Shown here piece by piece: positions 1 through 8,852 of a stretch of DNA of 64,000 nt; the first letter of the stretch is position 1, and each line of letters begins with the position of its first letter. The notes below the pieces were generated by a model. The model saw only the letters and a program-made list of their open reading frames with translations. It searched no databases and was not told where the DNA came from. The stretch spans positions 62,001 through 126,000 of the forward strand of contig NZ_QICJ01000004.1 in assembly GCF_003201105.1 (NCBI RefSeq), read 5' to 3'. This DNA is from Dyella sp. AtDHG13. Its GTDB lineage: Bacteria > Pseudomonadota > Gammaproteobacteria > Xanthomonadales > Rhodanobacteraceae. The position numbers were made by a program, and so were the translations under genes.

Positions 1-1
1 C

Positions 2-1516
2 TCGTTCTTCTTCCGTTCCGAGCTGCAGATGTCCAGCGATGCGGGATTGGACGTCTATGGTGCGGTGACCTGGGGGCAGTTCTTCATTTATCAGGGCTTC
101 AACAGGCACATCGGCTTCATGCACACCTCGACCACCGCCGACGTGGTGGACGAGTTTGCCGAGACCATCGTGCGCGATGGCGGCAAGCTCGGCTATCGCT
201 ACGGCAAGGAAACCCGGAGCGTCACCACGCGGCCCATCACCATCGACTACCGCAAGCCGGATGGCTCGATGGGGCAGCGCAGCTTCACCACCTATGCCAC
301 GCACCACGGTCCCATCGTGCGCGAGCAAGATGGCAAGTGGATCGCCACCGCGCTGATGAACAAGCCGATGGAAGCACTGGAACAGAGCTGGCTGCGCACC
401 AAGGCCACCGATTTCAAGAGCTTCATGAAGATCGCCGAGTTCAAGGCCAACTCGTCCAACAACACCATCTACGCGGACGACAAGGGCGACATCGCGTACC
501 TGCATCCGCAGTTCATCCCCAAACGCGACAACCGCTTCGATTACACCAAGCCGGTGGATGGCAGCGACCCGGCCACCGACTGGCAGGGCTTGCTGCCGCT
601 GGATGCCGCGCCGCATCTGCTCAATCCCGGCAACGGCTGGATCATGAACACCAACAACTGGCCGTATTCGGCCGCCGGCCCGGACAGTCCGAAGCGCGAG
701 GATTACCCGCGCTACATGGACAGCGTGGGCGAGAACCCGCGCGGCATCCACGCCACCCAGGTGCTCAGCGGCAAGCGCGACTTCACGCTGGCGTCGTTGA
801 TCACCGCCGCGTTCGATTCGTATCTGCCGGCGTTCGCGCGGCAGATTCCGATCCTGTTGAAGGACTACGACGCGCTGCCGGCCAATGATCCGCTGAAGCC
901 CAAACTCGCCGGCCCCATCGCCCTGCTGCGGGGCTGGGATTACCGCTGGGGCATCGCCTCCATGCCCACCTCGCTGGCGGTGTTCTGGGGCGACACCTTG
1001 TGGGACAAGGTCGACAAGTCCGACGTGTCCGAAGGGCTGTCGGTCTACGACATCATGGCCGAGCGCGCCGGCCCCAAGGCGCGGCTCGACGCGCTGGTGG
1101 AAGCATCCGATCGGCTGCAGAAGGATTTCGGCAGCTGGGGCGTGCCGTGGGGCGAGGTGAACCGCTACCAGCGCATCAACGGCGACATCCAGCAGCCGTT
1201 CGATGACGGCAAGCCCAGCATCCCGGTGCCGTTCACTTCGTCGCGCTGGGGTTCGCTCGCCTCGTTCGGCGCCCACCGCTGGCCCAGCACGCGGCGCTAC
1301 TACGGCACCAGCGGCAACAGCTTCGTGGCGGTAGTGGAGTTCGGCGACAAGGTGCGCGCACGCGCCATCACGGCCGGTGGCGAAAGCGGCCACTCGGAGT
1401 CGCCGCACTTCAACGACGAGGCCGAGCGCTACACCACCGGCAACCTGCGTGCCGTGTACTTCTGGCCGGAGGATCTGCAAGGCCACATCGAGCGCACTTA
1501 CCACCCGGGAACGTAG
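2..1516 (+). CDS. Penicillin acylase family protein, C-terminal part (5' truncated by window edge)
   Basis: The reading frame is already open at base 2, and the first residues read straight into an acylase core, so the gene starts upstream of the window; the first ATG at 29 is internal. What remains is about 504 residues of the beta-subunit region of the S45 Ntn-hydrolase family (penicillin G acylase, acyl-homoserine lactone acylase). Recognisable family text includes VYGAVTWGQFFIYQGFN near the N-terminal end, the HHGPIV motif, and an NNTIYADDKGDIAYLHP strand. The catalytic Ser at the autoproteolytic site is not visible because it lies upstream. Family members cleave amide bonds in beta-lactams, acyl-homoserine lactones or lipopeptides, usually in the periplasm. 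The substrate here cannot be told. It stands alone, followed by a strong hairpin. Confidence 0.88.
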   Translation, partial: SFFFRSELQMSSDAGLDVYGAVTWGQFFIYQGFNRHIGFMHTSTTADVVDEFAETIVRDGGKLGYRYGKETRSVTTRPITIDYRKPDGSMGQRSFTTYATHHGPIVREQDGKWIATALMNKPMEALEQSWLRTKATDFKSFMKIAEFKANSSNNTIYADDKGDIAYLHPQFIPKRDNRFDYTKPVDGSDPATDWQGLLPLDAAPHLLNPGNGWIMNTNNWPYSAAGPDSPKREDYPRYMDSVGENPRGIHATQVLSGKRDFTLASLITAAFDSYLPAFARQIPILLKDYDALPANDPLKPKLAGPIALLRGWDYRWGIASMPTSLAVFWGDTLWDKVDKSDVSEGLSVYDIMAERAGPKARLDALVEASDRLQKDFGSWGVPWGEVNRYQRINGDIQQPFDDGKPSIPVPFTSSRWGSLASFGAHRWPSTRRYYGTSGNSFVAVVEFGDKVRARAITAGGESGHSESPHFNDEAERYTTGNLRAVYFWPEDLQGHIERTYHPGT

Positions 1517-1543
1517 CAACGTTCGAGCCGCCCAATCGCGCAC

Positions 1544-1606
1544 GCGCCACTTGTGTGAACTGACGCACATAAGTGGCGCATGCCTGTCATGGCATCGGCA
1601 AATTTT
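1544..1606 (+). terminator. Two consecutive hairpins downstream of the acylase gene
   Basis: Twenty-seven bases after the acylase stop lies a 14-bp stem with one G-T wobble. Its outer nine bases are GCGCCACTT at 1544-1552 and AAGTGGCGC at 1571-1579, and the loop is about 8 nt. A second, shorter hairpin follows: ATGCC at 1580-1584 and GGCAT at 1591-1595, with a T5 tract just after it (1603-1607). This is a plausible intrinsic terminator. The long first stem could instead stabilise the 3' end of the mRNA. Confidence 0.55.
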
Positions 1607-1970
1607 TGCGGTTCCTTCACTTCTGCCGTGAATCAATGGCCCTCGTCGCGAATTCATGCGACGTGCCGCGCCAGGGGTGAGGATTCGCGCGGCGCCCCAT
1701 GAATGACCTGCCCACCGCCAGCCTTCGGGTCTGGCGGGCGGAGGGGTGTACGCGTCGGTTCGGGTTTGTCCGGCTACGTCGATTCGGGTCGCTGCGTCTC
1801 GCGCGGCGTGGGCCGGTGCGTGCTCGCGGAGGGTCAGGGACGACTCCCGCGATCCAGGAAACATCCACGTCGAAGGCCCGATGCCATCGGGCAGCCGGCA
1901 CATTGCCGCGGCCCGGTCCTGGCGGGATGCCGGAGGATCGCTCGACCCAACTTGGTTATGGGGAGCTCGA
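1607..1970. other. Intergenic region upstream of the subtilase gene
   Basis: No gene is supported in these 364 bases. It contains one short inverted repeat, CCGCCAG at 1725-1731 with CTGGCGG at 1741-1747, around a TTCGG loop. The subtilase frame stays open back to 1746, but that stretch reads as arginine-rich sequence without secretion features. Confidence 0.5.
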
Positions 1971-3575
1971 ATGGAACGTCATACGTACAAGCGTCTGCTG
2001 GCCGTTTCGATGATGTTGGCCCTGTCCGCGTCGGCATCCGCCGCGGAGTTCGGCACGTCGCCGCCGCCATCGGCGAACTTCGACGTGAGCCCGCTGCAGA
2101 ACGACCAGACCTACAGCGGCTTCATCATCACGTACAAGAACGGCAGCGCCGAGCGCAGCAATGCCTCGGCCGCCGTGCAGAACATCGGCGTGGCCGCCTC
2201 GCGCGCCAGGCTGACCGCCGGCACCGCCGCCGCGCCGCGCGCGCTCAACGTGCGTTATGCGCGCAAGCTGGCCAACGGCTCGGACCTGGTGCACACCGAC
2301 CGCGCGCTCTCCTCCAATGAGGCGGCGACCCTGATCAAGCAGATCGCGGCCGACCCCTCCGTGGCCTATGTGGAGCCCGAATACATGCTCAAGCGCGTGG
2401 ACGATATCCGTCCCGCCGCTGCGGCCACCTTCACCACGCCCAACGACACCTACTACGGCGGCTACCAGTGGGATTACCTCGCGCCCACCGGCGCGAACTT
2501 CCTGGACAACACGCTCAACGCGAACGTGGCTAACTGGGGCGCGGCGAACATCCAGCAGGCGTGGACGCTTGCCGATGGCACCGGCGTCACCATCGCCAGC
2601 CTGGATACCGGCGTGACCAATCACCCGGACCTGGATCTCTCGCTCGCCAATGCCGGCTACGACTTCATCACCAGCGCATCCGTGTCGGGGCGCTCCACCA
2701 ACGGCCGCGTGGCCGGCGGCTGGGATACCGGCGATTGGGTCACGGCCGGCCAGTGCGGCACGGGCCAACCGGCCGAGAACAGCAGCTGGCACGGCACGCA
2801 CGTGTTCGGCACCGCGGGCGGCGAACTGACCAACAACAGCACCGGCATGGCAGGCACGGCATACAACGCGCAGGTGTTGCCGGTGCGCGTGCTCGGCCAT
2901 TGCGGCGGCTCCAATGCGGACATCGCCGATGCCATCACCTGGGCATCGGGCGGCAGCGTGTCGGGCGTGCCCGCCAATACGCATCCGGCGAAGGTGCTCA
3001 GCCTGAGCCTGGGCGGTTCGGGCACGTGCCCGTCGAGCAGCGTGCTGGGGCAGGCGATCACCGGGGCCATCGGCCGTGGCGCCACCGTGGTGGTGGCCGC
3101 AGGCAACAGCAACGCGAACGCGGCCAACTATTCGCCGGCCAGTTGCGCCGGCGCCGTGGTGGTGGCGGCCACCGGCATCACCAGCGCGCGCGCCTACTAC
3201 TCCAACTACGGCTCCATCGTCACCGTCGCGGCGCCGGGCGGCGGCGTGTACAAGGGCGATGCCTCCAGCGGCACGCAGACCACCACGGGCTTCATCTGGT
3301 CCACCATCAATGCCGGCACCACCACGCCGACCACCGCGACCTACGGCGGCATGGCCGGCACCTCGCAGGCCACGCCGCACGTGGCGGGCATCGTCGCGCT
3401 GATGCAGAGCTACCGCCTCGCGCTCGGCAAGGCCCTGCTCACGCCGTCACAGGTGACCTCGCTGCTGAAGTCCTCGGCCACCGTGCCGCATGTCACGCCC
3501 AGCGGCAGCAAGCCGATCGGCGCCGGCATCGTCAATGCGTATGCCGCCGTGCAGGCGGCGGGCAACCAGCCGTAA
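1971..3575 (+). CDS. Secreted S8 family serine peptidase (subtilisin-like)
   Basis: A 534-residue extracellular protease precursor. The ATG at 1971 is chosen because a GGGGAG ribosome binding site lies just upstream and a clear signal peptide follows (MERHTYKRLLAVSMMLALSA, cleavage near ASA-AEF). Residues of about 30-150 form an inhibitor-type propeptide ending in a VAYVEPEY segment. The catalytic domain carries the full triad: Asp212 in SLDTGV, His274 in HGTHVFG and Ser465 in GMAGTSQATPHVAG. An Asn oxyanion residue is present in VVAAGNSN. It resembles the secreted Xanthomonas/Lysobacter subtilases used for extracellular protein degradation. The C terminus stops soon after the catalytic domain, with no pre-peptidase C-terminal or autotransporter domain. 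Monocistronic, closed by a terminator-like hairpin. Confidence 0.93.
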   Translation: MERHTYKRLLAVSMMLALSASASAAEFGTSPPPSANFDVSPLQNDQTYSGFIITYKNGSAERSNASAAVQNIGVAASRARLTAGTAAAPRALNVRYARKLANGSDLVHTDRALSSNEAATLIKQIAADPSVAYVEPEYMLKRVDDIRPAAAATFTTPNDTYYGGYQWDYLAPTGANFLDNTLNANVANWGAANIQQAWTLADGTGVTIASLDTGVTNHPDLDLSLANAGYDFITSASVSGRSTNGRVAGGWDTGDWVTAGQCGTGQPAENSSWHGTHVFGTAGGELTNNSTGMAGTAYNAQVLPVRVLGHCGGSNADIADAITWASGGSVSGVPANTHPAKVLSLSLGGSGTCPSSSVLGQAITGAIGRGATVVVAAGNSNANAANYSPASCAGAVVVAATGITSARAYYSNYGSIVTVAAPGGGVYKGDASSGTQTTTGFIWSTINAGTTTPTTATYGGMAGTSQATPHVAGIVALMQSYRLALGKALLTPSQVTSLLKSSATVPHVTPSGSKPIGAGIVNAYAAVQAAGNQP

Positions 3576-3583
3576 TGGTTGGC

Positions 3584-3615
3584 GGAGCCGGCGTCTGCGC
3601 GCCGGCTCCGTTTGC
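3584..3615 (+). terminator. Hairpin terminator after the subtilase gene
   Basis: A perfect 10-bp inverted repeat, GGAGCCGGCG at 3584-3593 and CGCCGGCTCC at 3600-3609, with a 6-nt loop. It starts nine bases after the stop codon and is followed by a weak T-rich run (GTTTGCC). Confidence 0.6.
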
Positions 3616-3777
3616 CTCGCCATGAAGAAACCCCGCATAGGCCACCCGTCATGGGTGAAGCCTCGCCGCTCCCTGCGGTAAGGTGCCGTGGGGAGGAACT
3701 GATACGACCGTGGCGCAACGCGCGCAGTGTCTGGCTGTCCGCCCGCTGCCTTTTGCCCATGCCCACGGAGTGATTCC

Positions 3778-5100
3778 ATGCGTCTGCTGCCTATCGTTAC
3801 CGCCATCGCCCTGGGCCTTGGCGCCTCCGCCGCCGTCGTGGCCGATGACGCACCCGCACCCGCGCCGACGCGCGTGGCCGTGCGCGCGGCCCACTTGGTC
3901 GACGTGAAGGCCGGCACGCAGCGCGACAACCCGCTGGTGATCATCGAAGGCGACCGCATCACCGAGGTGCGCTACGACGGGCAGGTGCCTGCCGGCGCCA
4001 GGCTGATCGACCTGGGCGACGCGACCCTGCTGCCCGGCCTGATCGACTGCCACGTGCATCTCACCGGCGATCCCACTGAGATCAAGGGCGACTACTACGA
4101 GGCCGTGCTCAAGCGCACCTCGATCGATGCGGCCATCCTTTCGCCCACCTATGCCAAGCGCACGCTGGACGCCGGCTTCACCACCGTGCGCAATGTCGGC
4201 GCCGACGACTATGTGGATATCTCGCTGCGCGACGCGATCAACCGCGGCGACATTCCGGGCCCGCGCATGCTGGTGTCCGGCCCGCCGTTGGGCGCGACCG
4301 GTGGCCATGCCGACGGCACCACTGGCTTCTCGCCGTGGATCGAGTTCCACGACGTCAACGGCGTGGCCGACGGCGTGGACGCCATCCGCCATCGCGTGCG
4401 CGAGAACGTGAAGCACGGCGCCGACGTGATCAAGTTCATGGCGAGCGCGGGCGTGCTGAGCGCGGAGACCTCGGTGGGCGCGCCGCAGTATTCGCAGGAA
4501 GAAATGAATGCGGTGGTGGACGAGGCGCATCGCTGGGGCAAGAAGGTCGCCGCGCACGCGCACGGCGCCGAGGCCATCAAGATGGCCATACGCGCCGGCG
4601 TGGATTCGGTCGAGCACAGCAGCCTGATCGACGACGAAGGTCTGAAGCTCGCCAAGCAGCACGGCACGTATCTGGATTTCGACGTCTACAACGACGACTA
4701 CATCCTGGCCGAATACGCCAAGAAAGGCTTCCCGGCCAGCACCATCGAAAAGGAGAAGATGGTGGGCCGCCTGCAGCGCGAGAACTTCCAGCGCGCGGTG
4801 AAGGCTGGCGAGAAGATGACCTTCGGCACCGATGCCGGCGTCTACCCGCATGGCTGGAACGCCAAGCAGTTCGCCATCATGACCAAGTGGGGCATGACGC
4901 CGATGCAGGCCATCCAGGCCGCCACCGTGAACGCGGCCGACCTGCTCGGCATGACCGGCAAGGTGGGCGCGGTGGCGCCGGGCTACTACGCCGACCTCGT
5001 GGCGGTGAATGGCGACCCGTTGAAAGACGTCTCCGTGCTCGAACACGTCGGCTTCGTGATGAAGGGCGGCGACGTCGACAGGAACGACCTCAAGCGCTAA
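3778..5100 (+). CDS. Secreted metal-dependent amidohydrolase (Xaa-Pro dipeptidase-like)
   Basis: A 440-residue amidohydrolase-superfamily enzyme exported by a Sec signal peptide (first about 22 residues, ending in VVA-DDA). Metal ligands are visible in the expected order: His92 and His94 in DCHVHL, the lysine expected to be carbamylated in [10 protein letters not shown], His in AHAHGAEA, His in VEHSSL, and Asp in FGTDAG. This set matches the binuclear imidazolonepropionase/prolidase-like group, which cleaves cyclic amides or Xaa-Pro type dipeptides. The substrate is inferred, not shown. The ATG at 3778 is preferred over an upstream in-frame ATG at 3727 because it begins directly at the signal peptide. 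It is followed by a REP-like palindrome. Confidence 0.88.
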   Translation: MRLLPIVTAIALGLGASAAVVADDAPAPAPTRVAVRAAHLVDVKAGTQRDNPLVIIEGDRITEVRYDGQVPAGARLIDLGDATLLPGLIDCHVHLTGDPTEIKGDYYEAVLKRTSIDAAILSPTYAKRTLDAGFTTVRNVGADDYVDISLRDAINRGDIPGPRMLVSGPPLGATGGHADGTTGFSPWIEFHDVNGVADGVDAIRHRVRENVKHGADVIKFMASAGVLSAETSVGAPQYSQEEMNAVVDEAHRWGKKVAAHAHGAEAIKMAIRAGVDSVEHSSLIDDEGLKLAKQHGTYLDFDVYNDDYILAEYAKKGFPASTIEKEKMVGRLQRENFQRAVKAGEKMTFGTDAGVYPHGWNAKQFAIMTKWGMTPMQAIQAATVNAADLLGMTGKVGAVAPGYYADLVAVNGDPLKDVSVLEHVGFVMKGGDVDRNDLKR

Positions 5101-5123
5101 CCGCAGCCGCACCCGTAGCACTC

Positions 5124-5220
5124 GTAGCCCGGATGGAGCGCAGCGCAATCCGGGATGGCGTGCCGACGTGGCATATATCCATGCATCGGTAGCGTGATCC
5201 CGGATTCCATCCGGGCTACG
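5124..5220. repeat. REP-like palindromic pair (copy 1)
   Basis: Two inverted copies of a GTAGCCCGGATgga...AATCCGGGA module: one arm at 5124-5155 and the reverse-complement arm (tcccggattccatccgggctacg) at 5198-5220. The same module recurs at 13230-13321 and, as a half copy, at 27461-27495. The second arm overlaps the last codons of the lysE-like gene. This is typical of REP/BIME elements, which are dispersed by RAYT-type transposases. Confidence 0.75.
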
Positions 5221-5827
5221 TGCTGGCCAGTCTGGCGGCCGCGGCGAGCAACAGGCCACCGGACACGCCTTCCACGCAGCGCCGCCGCCGATCGCTCAGG
5301 CCGCCCGCCTTGCCGGTGCGTGCCAGCGCCACGCTCAGCGCGCTGTACACCAGCGCGCACAGCACGATGAAGACAGCCGACAACAGCATCGCCTGCAGCG
5401 CCACGGCGTGGCCCGGTTGCACGAACTGCGGCAGCAGCGCGAAATAGATCATCATGCCCTTGGGATTCAACGCGGCGGTAAGAAAGCCACGGCGCAGCTG
5501 CGACGTTGTCCGCGCATGGGACAGCGCCAAACGTCCCGGCCGCATCGCCGAACGCAGCAGCCGCGCGGCCAGGTAGATCAGATACGCCACGCCTGCCCAA
5601 CGCAGCGCATGGAACAACACGGGCGACGCGGCGATCACCGCGGCCAACCCCAACGCCACCAGCAGCGAATGCAACACGTAACCGGCGCACACGCCCGCCG
5701 TCGCACGCAGGCCGGCGCGCGCATCGCCTGAGATGGCTTGCGATGCGATGTAGAGCATGTCCGGCCCCGGCACGCCGATCAGCGGGAGCACCGTGGCGAC
5801 GAAGAGCAGCAAGGTGTGCATGTCCAT
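5216..5827 (-). CDS. LysE/RhtB family amino acid exporter
   Basis: A 203-residue inner-membrane protein with about six transmembrane helices. The family signature PGPDMLYIASQ lies near the N terminus and LNPKGMMIYFALLPQFV lies mid-protein, as in LysE/RhtB translocators that export amino acids or homoserine lactone. The frame can also start at a GTG (5833); the ATG at 5827 is preferred. It is divergent from an AsnC-type regulator, a common arrangement in which the regulator senses an amino acid and activates export. The C-terminal codons run into a REP-like palindrome, which may act as its transcription end. Confidence 0.87.
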   Translation of the reverse strand: MDMHTLLLFVATVLPLIGVPGPDMLYIASQAISGDARAGLRATAGVCAGYVLHSLLVALGLAAVIAASPVLFHALRWAGVAYLIYLAARLLRSAMRPGRLALSHARTTSQLRRGFLTAALNPKGMMIYFALLPQFVQPGHAVALQAMLLSAVFIVLCALVYSALSVALARTGKAGGLSDRRRRCVEGVSGGLLLAAAARLAST

Positions 5828-5861
5828 GTCCACAGGCTACGTGGACAGGCCGGGCATAGGG

Positions 5862-5907
5862 TGCCAAATATCGCGCGATGTCTGCGATTTTTGGCATATC
5901 ATGCCAA
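5862..5907. promoter_or_regulatory. Operator candidate between lysE-like gene and AsnC regulator
   Basis: In the 104-bp divergent gap there is a perfect 6+6 inverted repeat, TTGGCA (5891-5896), five spacer bases, TGCCAA (5902-5907). Another TGCCAA half-site lies at 5862-5867. Lrp/AsnC proteins bind imperfect dyads of about 15 bp in arrays, so this is the likely binding region of the adjacent regulator. Confidence 0.5.
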
Positions 5908-5931
5908 TCTCTTCGCCAAGGCTGACGCATC

Positions 5932-6396
5932 ATGCCCCTCCGTCTGGACGAGACCGACAAGCGCATCCTGCGCGCCCTGCAGGAGAACGCGCGGCTGCCG
6001 AACACCGATCTGGCGAACGAAGTGGGCCTGTCGCCATCGCCCTGCCTGCGGCGGGTGAAGCAACTGGAAGAGGCCGGCGTGATCGAGCGCTACGTCACCG
6101 TGCTCGATCCGTCCAAGGTCGGCGCGGGCCTCACGCTGTTCACCCGCGTGTGGCTGATCGCGCAGGACGCCGACACCATCGACCAGTTCATCCGCGCCAT
6201 GCGGCGGCTGCCGCAGGTGATGGAGTGCTACATCATGCTGGGCGAAAGCGATGCGCTGTTGCGCGTGGCGGTGGCGGATCTGGACGACTACCGCCATTTC
6301 CAGTCCACGCACCTCACGCGCGCCAACGGCATCCAGAACGTCAAGACGGACATGCCCAGCCAGGTGGTCAAGCGCACCTACGCCTTGCCGCTGTAA
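5932..6396 (+). CDS. Lrp/AsnC family transcriptional regulator
   Basis: A 154-residue protein of standard Lrp/AsnC length. Residues of about 6-65 form the winged HTH (LDETDKRILRALQENAR, then NTDLANEVGLSPSPCLRRVK). The rest is the RAM/AsnC ligand-binding domain, with the VMECYIMLGESDALLRVAV strand that forms the effector pocket. It is divergent from the LysE-type exporter and is probably its activator in response to an amino acid. A palindromic operator candidate lies between the two genes. Regulation of the exporter is inferred from context, not shown. Confidence 0.9.
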   Translation: MPLRLDETDKRILRALQENARLPNTDLANEVGLSPSPCLRRVKQLEEAGVIERYVTVLDPSKVGAGLTLFTRVWLIAQDADTIDQFIRAMRRLPQVMECYIMLGESDALLRVAVADLDDYRHFQSTHLTRANGIQNVKTDMPSQVVKRTYALPL

Positions 6397-6472
6397 CGCT
6401 TTCGTCTTCTCGATGCGTGGATGATCTCCGCGCTACGCTGCCCGCTCTATCGGTTTCCTGTCGAGGTGTCCC

Positions 6473-6940
6473 ATGGAAGCACGTCCGCCGGTTCCACCGT
6501 TTACCGCCGAAACAGCGGCGCAGAAAGTACGCCTGGCCGAGGATGGCTGGAACAGCCGCGATCCCGCCCGCGTGGTGCTGGCGTATTCGCCGGACACCTA
6601 CTGGCGCAACCGCGCCGAGTTCATCCACGGGCGCGAGGAGGCGCAGGCCTTCCTCACGCGCAAGTGGCATCGCGAGCTGGACTATCGCCTTATCAAGGAG
6701 CTATGGACCTTCGCCGGCAACCGCATCGCCGTGCGCTTCGCCTACGAATGGCACGACGACTCTGGCCAGTGGTATCGCAGCTATGGCAACGAGAACTGGC
6801 AGTTCGACGAGCACGGGCTGATGACGCATCGCCATGCATCGATCAACGACCTGCGCATCGGCGAATCCGAGCGCAAGTACCACTGGCCGCTGGGGCGCCG
6901 GCCGGACGATCATCCGGGCCTGAGCGAACTGGGCTTCTGA
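6473..6940 (+). CDS. NTF2-like protein of the DUF1348 type
   Basis: A 155-residue cytoplasmic protein with no signal peptide. Text such as [24 protein letters not shown], the [19 protein letters not shown] helix and [19 protein letters not shown] is what I know from the DUF1348 branch of the NTF2-like superfamily, a cone-shaped fold used by many small hydrolases, isomerases and uncharacterised proteins. No catalytic role can be assigned. It lies alone between the AsnC regulator and a zinc-finger protein; the 76-bp upstream gap contains a weak purine-rich ribosome binding site (GAGG). Confidence 0.8.
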   Translation: MEARPPVPPFTAETAAQKVRLAEDGWNSRDPARVVLAYSPDTYWRNRAEFIHGREEAQAFLTRKWHRELDYRLIKELWTFAGNRIAVRFAYEWHDDSGQWYRSYGNENWQFDEHGLMTHRHASINDLRIGESERKYHWPLGRRPDDHPGLSELGF

Positions 6941-7013
6941 TCGCACCGGCGCTGACGAAACCTGCACGCGGCCAACGCCACGATGCATCGATCATGGATA
7001 CGGGGAACGCAAC

Positions 7014-7364
7014 ATGAGCAAGCCGGACTCAGGCATCAACCTGGATGCGGAACCCAGCGGCGACGGCTGCGTGGAATGCCTGAAGAACGACGGCTGGTGG
7101 TTCCACCTGCGCCGCTGCGCCGAGTGCGGCCACATCGGCTGCTGCGACAGCTCGCCCAACCAGCACGCCAGCAAGCATTTCCACGCCACTGGCCACCCGG
7201 TGATCGCGAACTTCGAACCGGACGAGCGCTGGTTCTTCGACTACCGCACGGGCGAGGCCTTTTACGGCCCCGAACTGCGCCCGCCACTGTTCCATCCGCT
7301 GGATCAACCCACGCCCGGGCCGAAGGGCAAGGTGCCGAAGAATTGGGAAGACCTGCTGCATTGA
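7014..7364 (+). CDS. UBP-type zinc finger protein
   Basis: A 116-residue protein made almost entirely of one ZnF-UBP domain. The ligand pattern is visible: Cys19 and Cys22, Cys35 and Cys38 (CAECGH), Cys43 (IGCCDSS), His51, His57 and His61. In eukaryotes this fold binds the ubiquitin C-terminus. Bacterial stand-alone versions are common in actinobacteria and proteobacteria and their role is unknown. The tail (GPELRPPLFHPLD) is also conserved in the bacterial family as far as I recall. Convergent with the MFS transporter gene. Confidence 0.85.
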   Translation: MSKPDSGINLDAEPSGDGCVECLKNDGWWFHLRRCAECGHIGCCDSSPNQHASKHFHATGHPVIANFEPDERWFFDYRTGEAFYGPELRPPLFHPLDQPTPGPKGKVPKNWEDLLH

Positions 7365-7400
7365 TGTCGTCCACTCCGTGCCGTCAGCGGGGCGGCGACA

Positions 7401-8627
7401 TCAGCAGGATTCGCACGCCGTCACGGCATCGTCGCGGCGATCCATCGCCATCGACACGAACCACAGCAGCAGGCCGCCCAGCGCGAGGCCGCTGCCTACC
7501 CAGCCGGGCGAGGTCCAGCCGTAGCCATGCGCAATGGCCAGGCCGCCGAGGAAGGGGCCGAGCGCATTCGCCGCATTGAACGCGGAATGATTGAGCGAGG
7601 CGGCGAGGCCTTGCGCATCGCCCGCCACGTCCATCAATCGTGTCTGCAGCACCGTGCCCAATGCGCCGCCCATGCCGATCAGGAACACGGTGGCGCCCAG
7701 CGTCCACACGTTGCCGGCGGTGAACGGAAACACCGCGAGCATCACCATGCTCCACACCAGCAGGCCGCCCGCCGTGCGCATCAGCGCGCGATCGGCGAGC
7801 ACCGGCACCACCACGTTGCCCAGCGTCATGCCGATGCCGAACACGCCCATCACCCACGGCACCGCGTCCAGCGGCATGTGCGTCACCTTGAGCAGGATGT
7901 CGGCGAGATAGGTGTACACCGCGAACAGGCCGCCGAAACCGATGGCGCCGATACCCAGCGTCATCCATACCTGCGGACGCTTGAGCGCACCGAGTTCGCG
8001 CAGCGGGCTCGCCTTGGCGTCGGCGGGCGTATTCGGCGCGAAGGCGTACACCGCGCTCATCGTGGCCACGCCGAGCAGCGCCACCAGCGCGAAGCTCCAG
8101 CGCCAGCCCACCATCTGCCCCAGCCAGCTCGCCAGCGGCACGCCCACCACGGTGGCGCAGGTCAGGCCAAGGAACATCTGGCCCACCGCGCGCGTGCGGC
8201 GGTTGGGGGGCACCATCGAACTGGCCACCAGCGCGGCGACGCCGAAGTACGCGCCGTGCGGCAGGCCGCTGAGAAAACGGAACACCAGCATCCAGTGGTA
8301 ACTGGGCGACAGGCCGGTGAGCCCGTTGAACACCGTGAACATCGCCATCAGCATCAGCAGCAGGGCGCGGCGCGGCAGGCGCGCGCCGAGCACGGTGATC
8401 ACCGGCGCGCCCACCACCACGCCCAAGGCGTACGCGCTGATGGCGTGGCCCGCCGTCGGCGCGTCGATGCCCAGCCCCTGCGCGAACAGCGGCAGCATGC
8501 TCATGGTGGCGAACTCGGTGGTGCCGATGGCGAAGCCGCCCACGGCAAGGGCGAGGATCACAAGCCCGACGTGGGGAGCGCGGACGGGCGGCGTGCCCGG
8601 ATCGAGAGCGGGTGCGGAAGCGGACAT
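7401..8627 (-). CDS. MFS transporter of the DHA1 (AraJ/YdhP-like) exporter group
   Basis: A 408-residue, 12-helix inner-membrane protein. The N-terminal GGFAIGTTEFATMSMLPLFA and GLPHGAYFGVAALVASSMV segments match the sugar-efflux/AraJ/chloramphenicol-resistance branch of drug:H+ antiporter-1 proteins. The ATG at 8627 is chosen because the upstream extension to 8762 is arginine-rich and has no membrane character. Substrate unknown; this group exports small sugars, arabinose-like inducers, nucleosides or drugs. Transcribed alone, facing away from the secreted esterase. Confidence 0.88.
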   Translation of the reverse strand: MSASAPALDPGTPPVRAPHVGLVILALAVGGFAIGTTEFATMSMLPLFAQGLGIDAPTAGHAISAYALGVVVGAPVITVLGARLPRRALLLMLMAMFTVFNGLTGLSPSYHWMLVFRFLSGLPHGAYFGVAALVASSMVPPNRRTRAVGQMFLGLTCATVVGVPLASWLGQMVGWRWSFALVALLGVATMSAVYAFAPNTPADAKASPLRELGALKRPQVWMTLGIGAIGFGGLFAVYTYLADILLKVTHMPLDAVPWVMGVFGIGMTLGNVVVPVLADRALMRTAGGLLVWSMVMLAVFPFTAGNVWTLGATVFLIGMGGALGTVLQTRLMDVAGDAQGLAASLNHSAFNAANALGPFLGGLAIAHGYGWTSPGWVGSGLALGGLLLWFVSMAMDRRDDAVTACESC

Positions 8628-8852
8628 GGGAGTGCTCAGGCCTTGGGGAGAGGCGCGTTGGTGCGGTGCAGCATGAGTAGGATAGCGCCTGCAGGGCCGC
8701 GAGGCCAGTCGCGCGTCCGTCGCCTTCCGATCAGCGAATCGCCAGAACGTTGCAAGCGCCACGCCCTCGCGTGCGTGCAGGCTGCCTCTTCCGGGTGGCG
8801 CCGCGCGCCGCCCGCCTCATCCACGATCCAGGGACAGAAAGGTGGAGGCGAT

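Noticed and set aside
1956-3380. Long minus-strand frame (474 codons) opposite the subtilase gene
   Set aside because: Ala/Gly/Arg/His-rich low-complexity sequence with no motif; a GC-driven shadow of the real gene, whose triad residues are intact.
7527-8852. 5' extension of the esterase frame across the MFS gene
   Set aside because: The frame is open for 440 codons upstream but reads as His/Arg-rich shadow; a strong ribosome binding site and signal peptide place the start at 8853.
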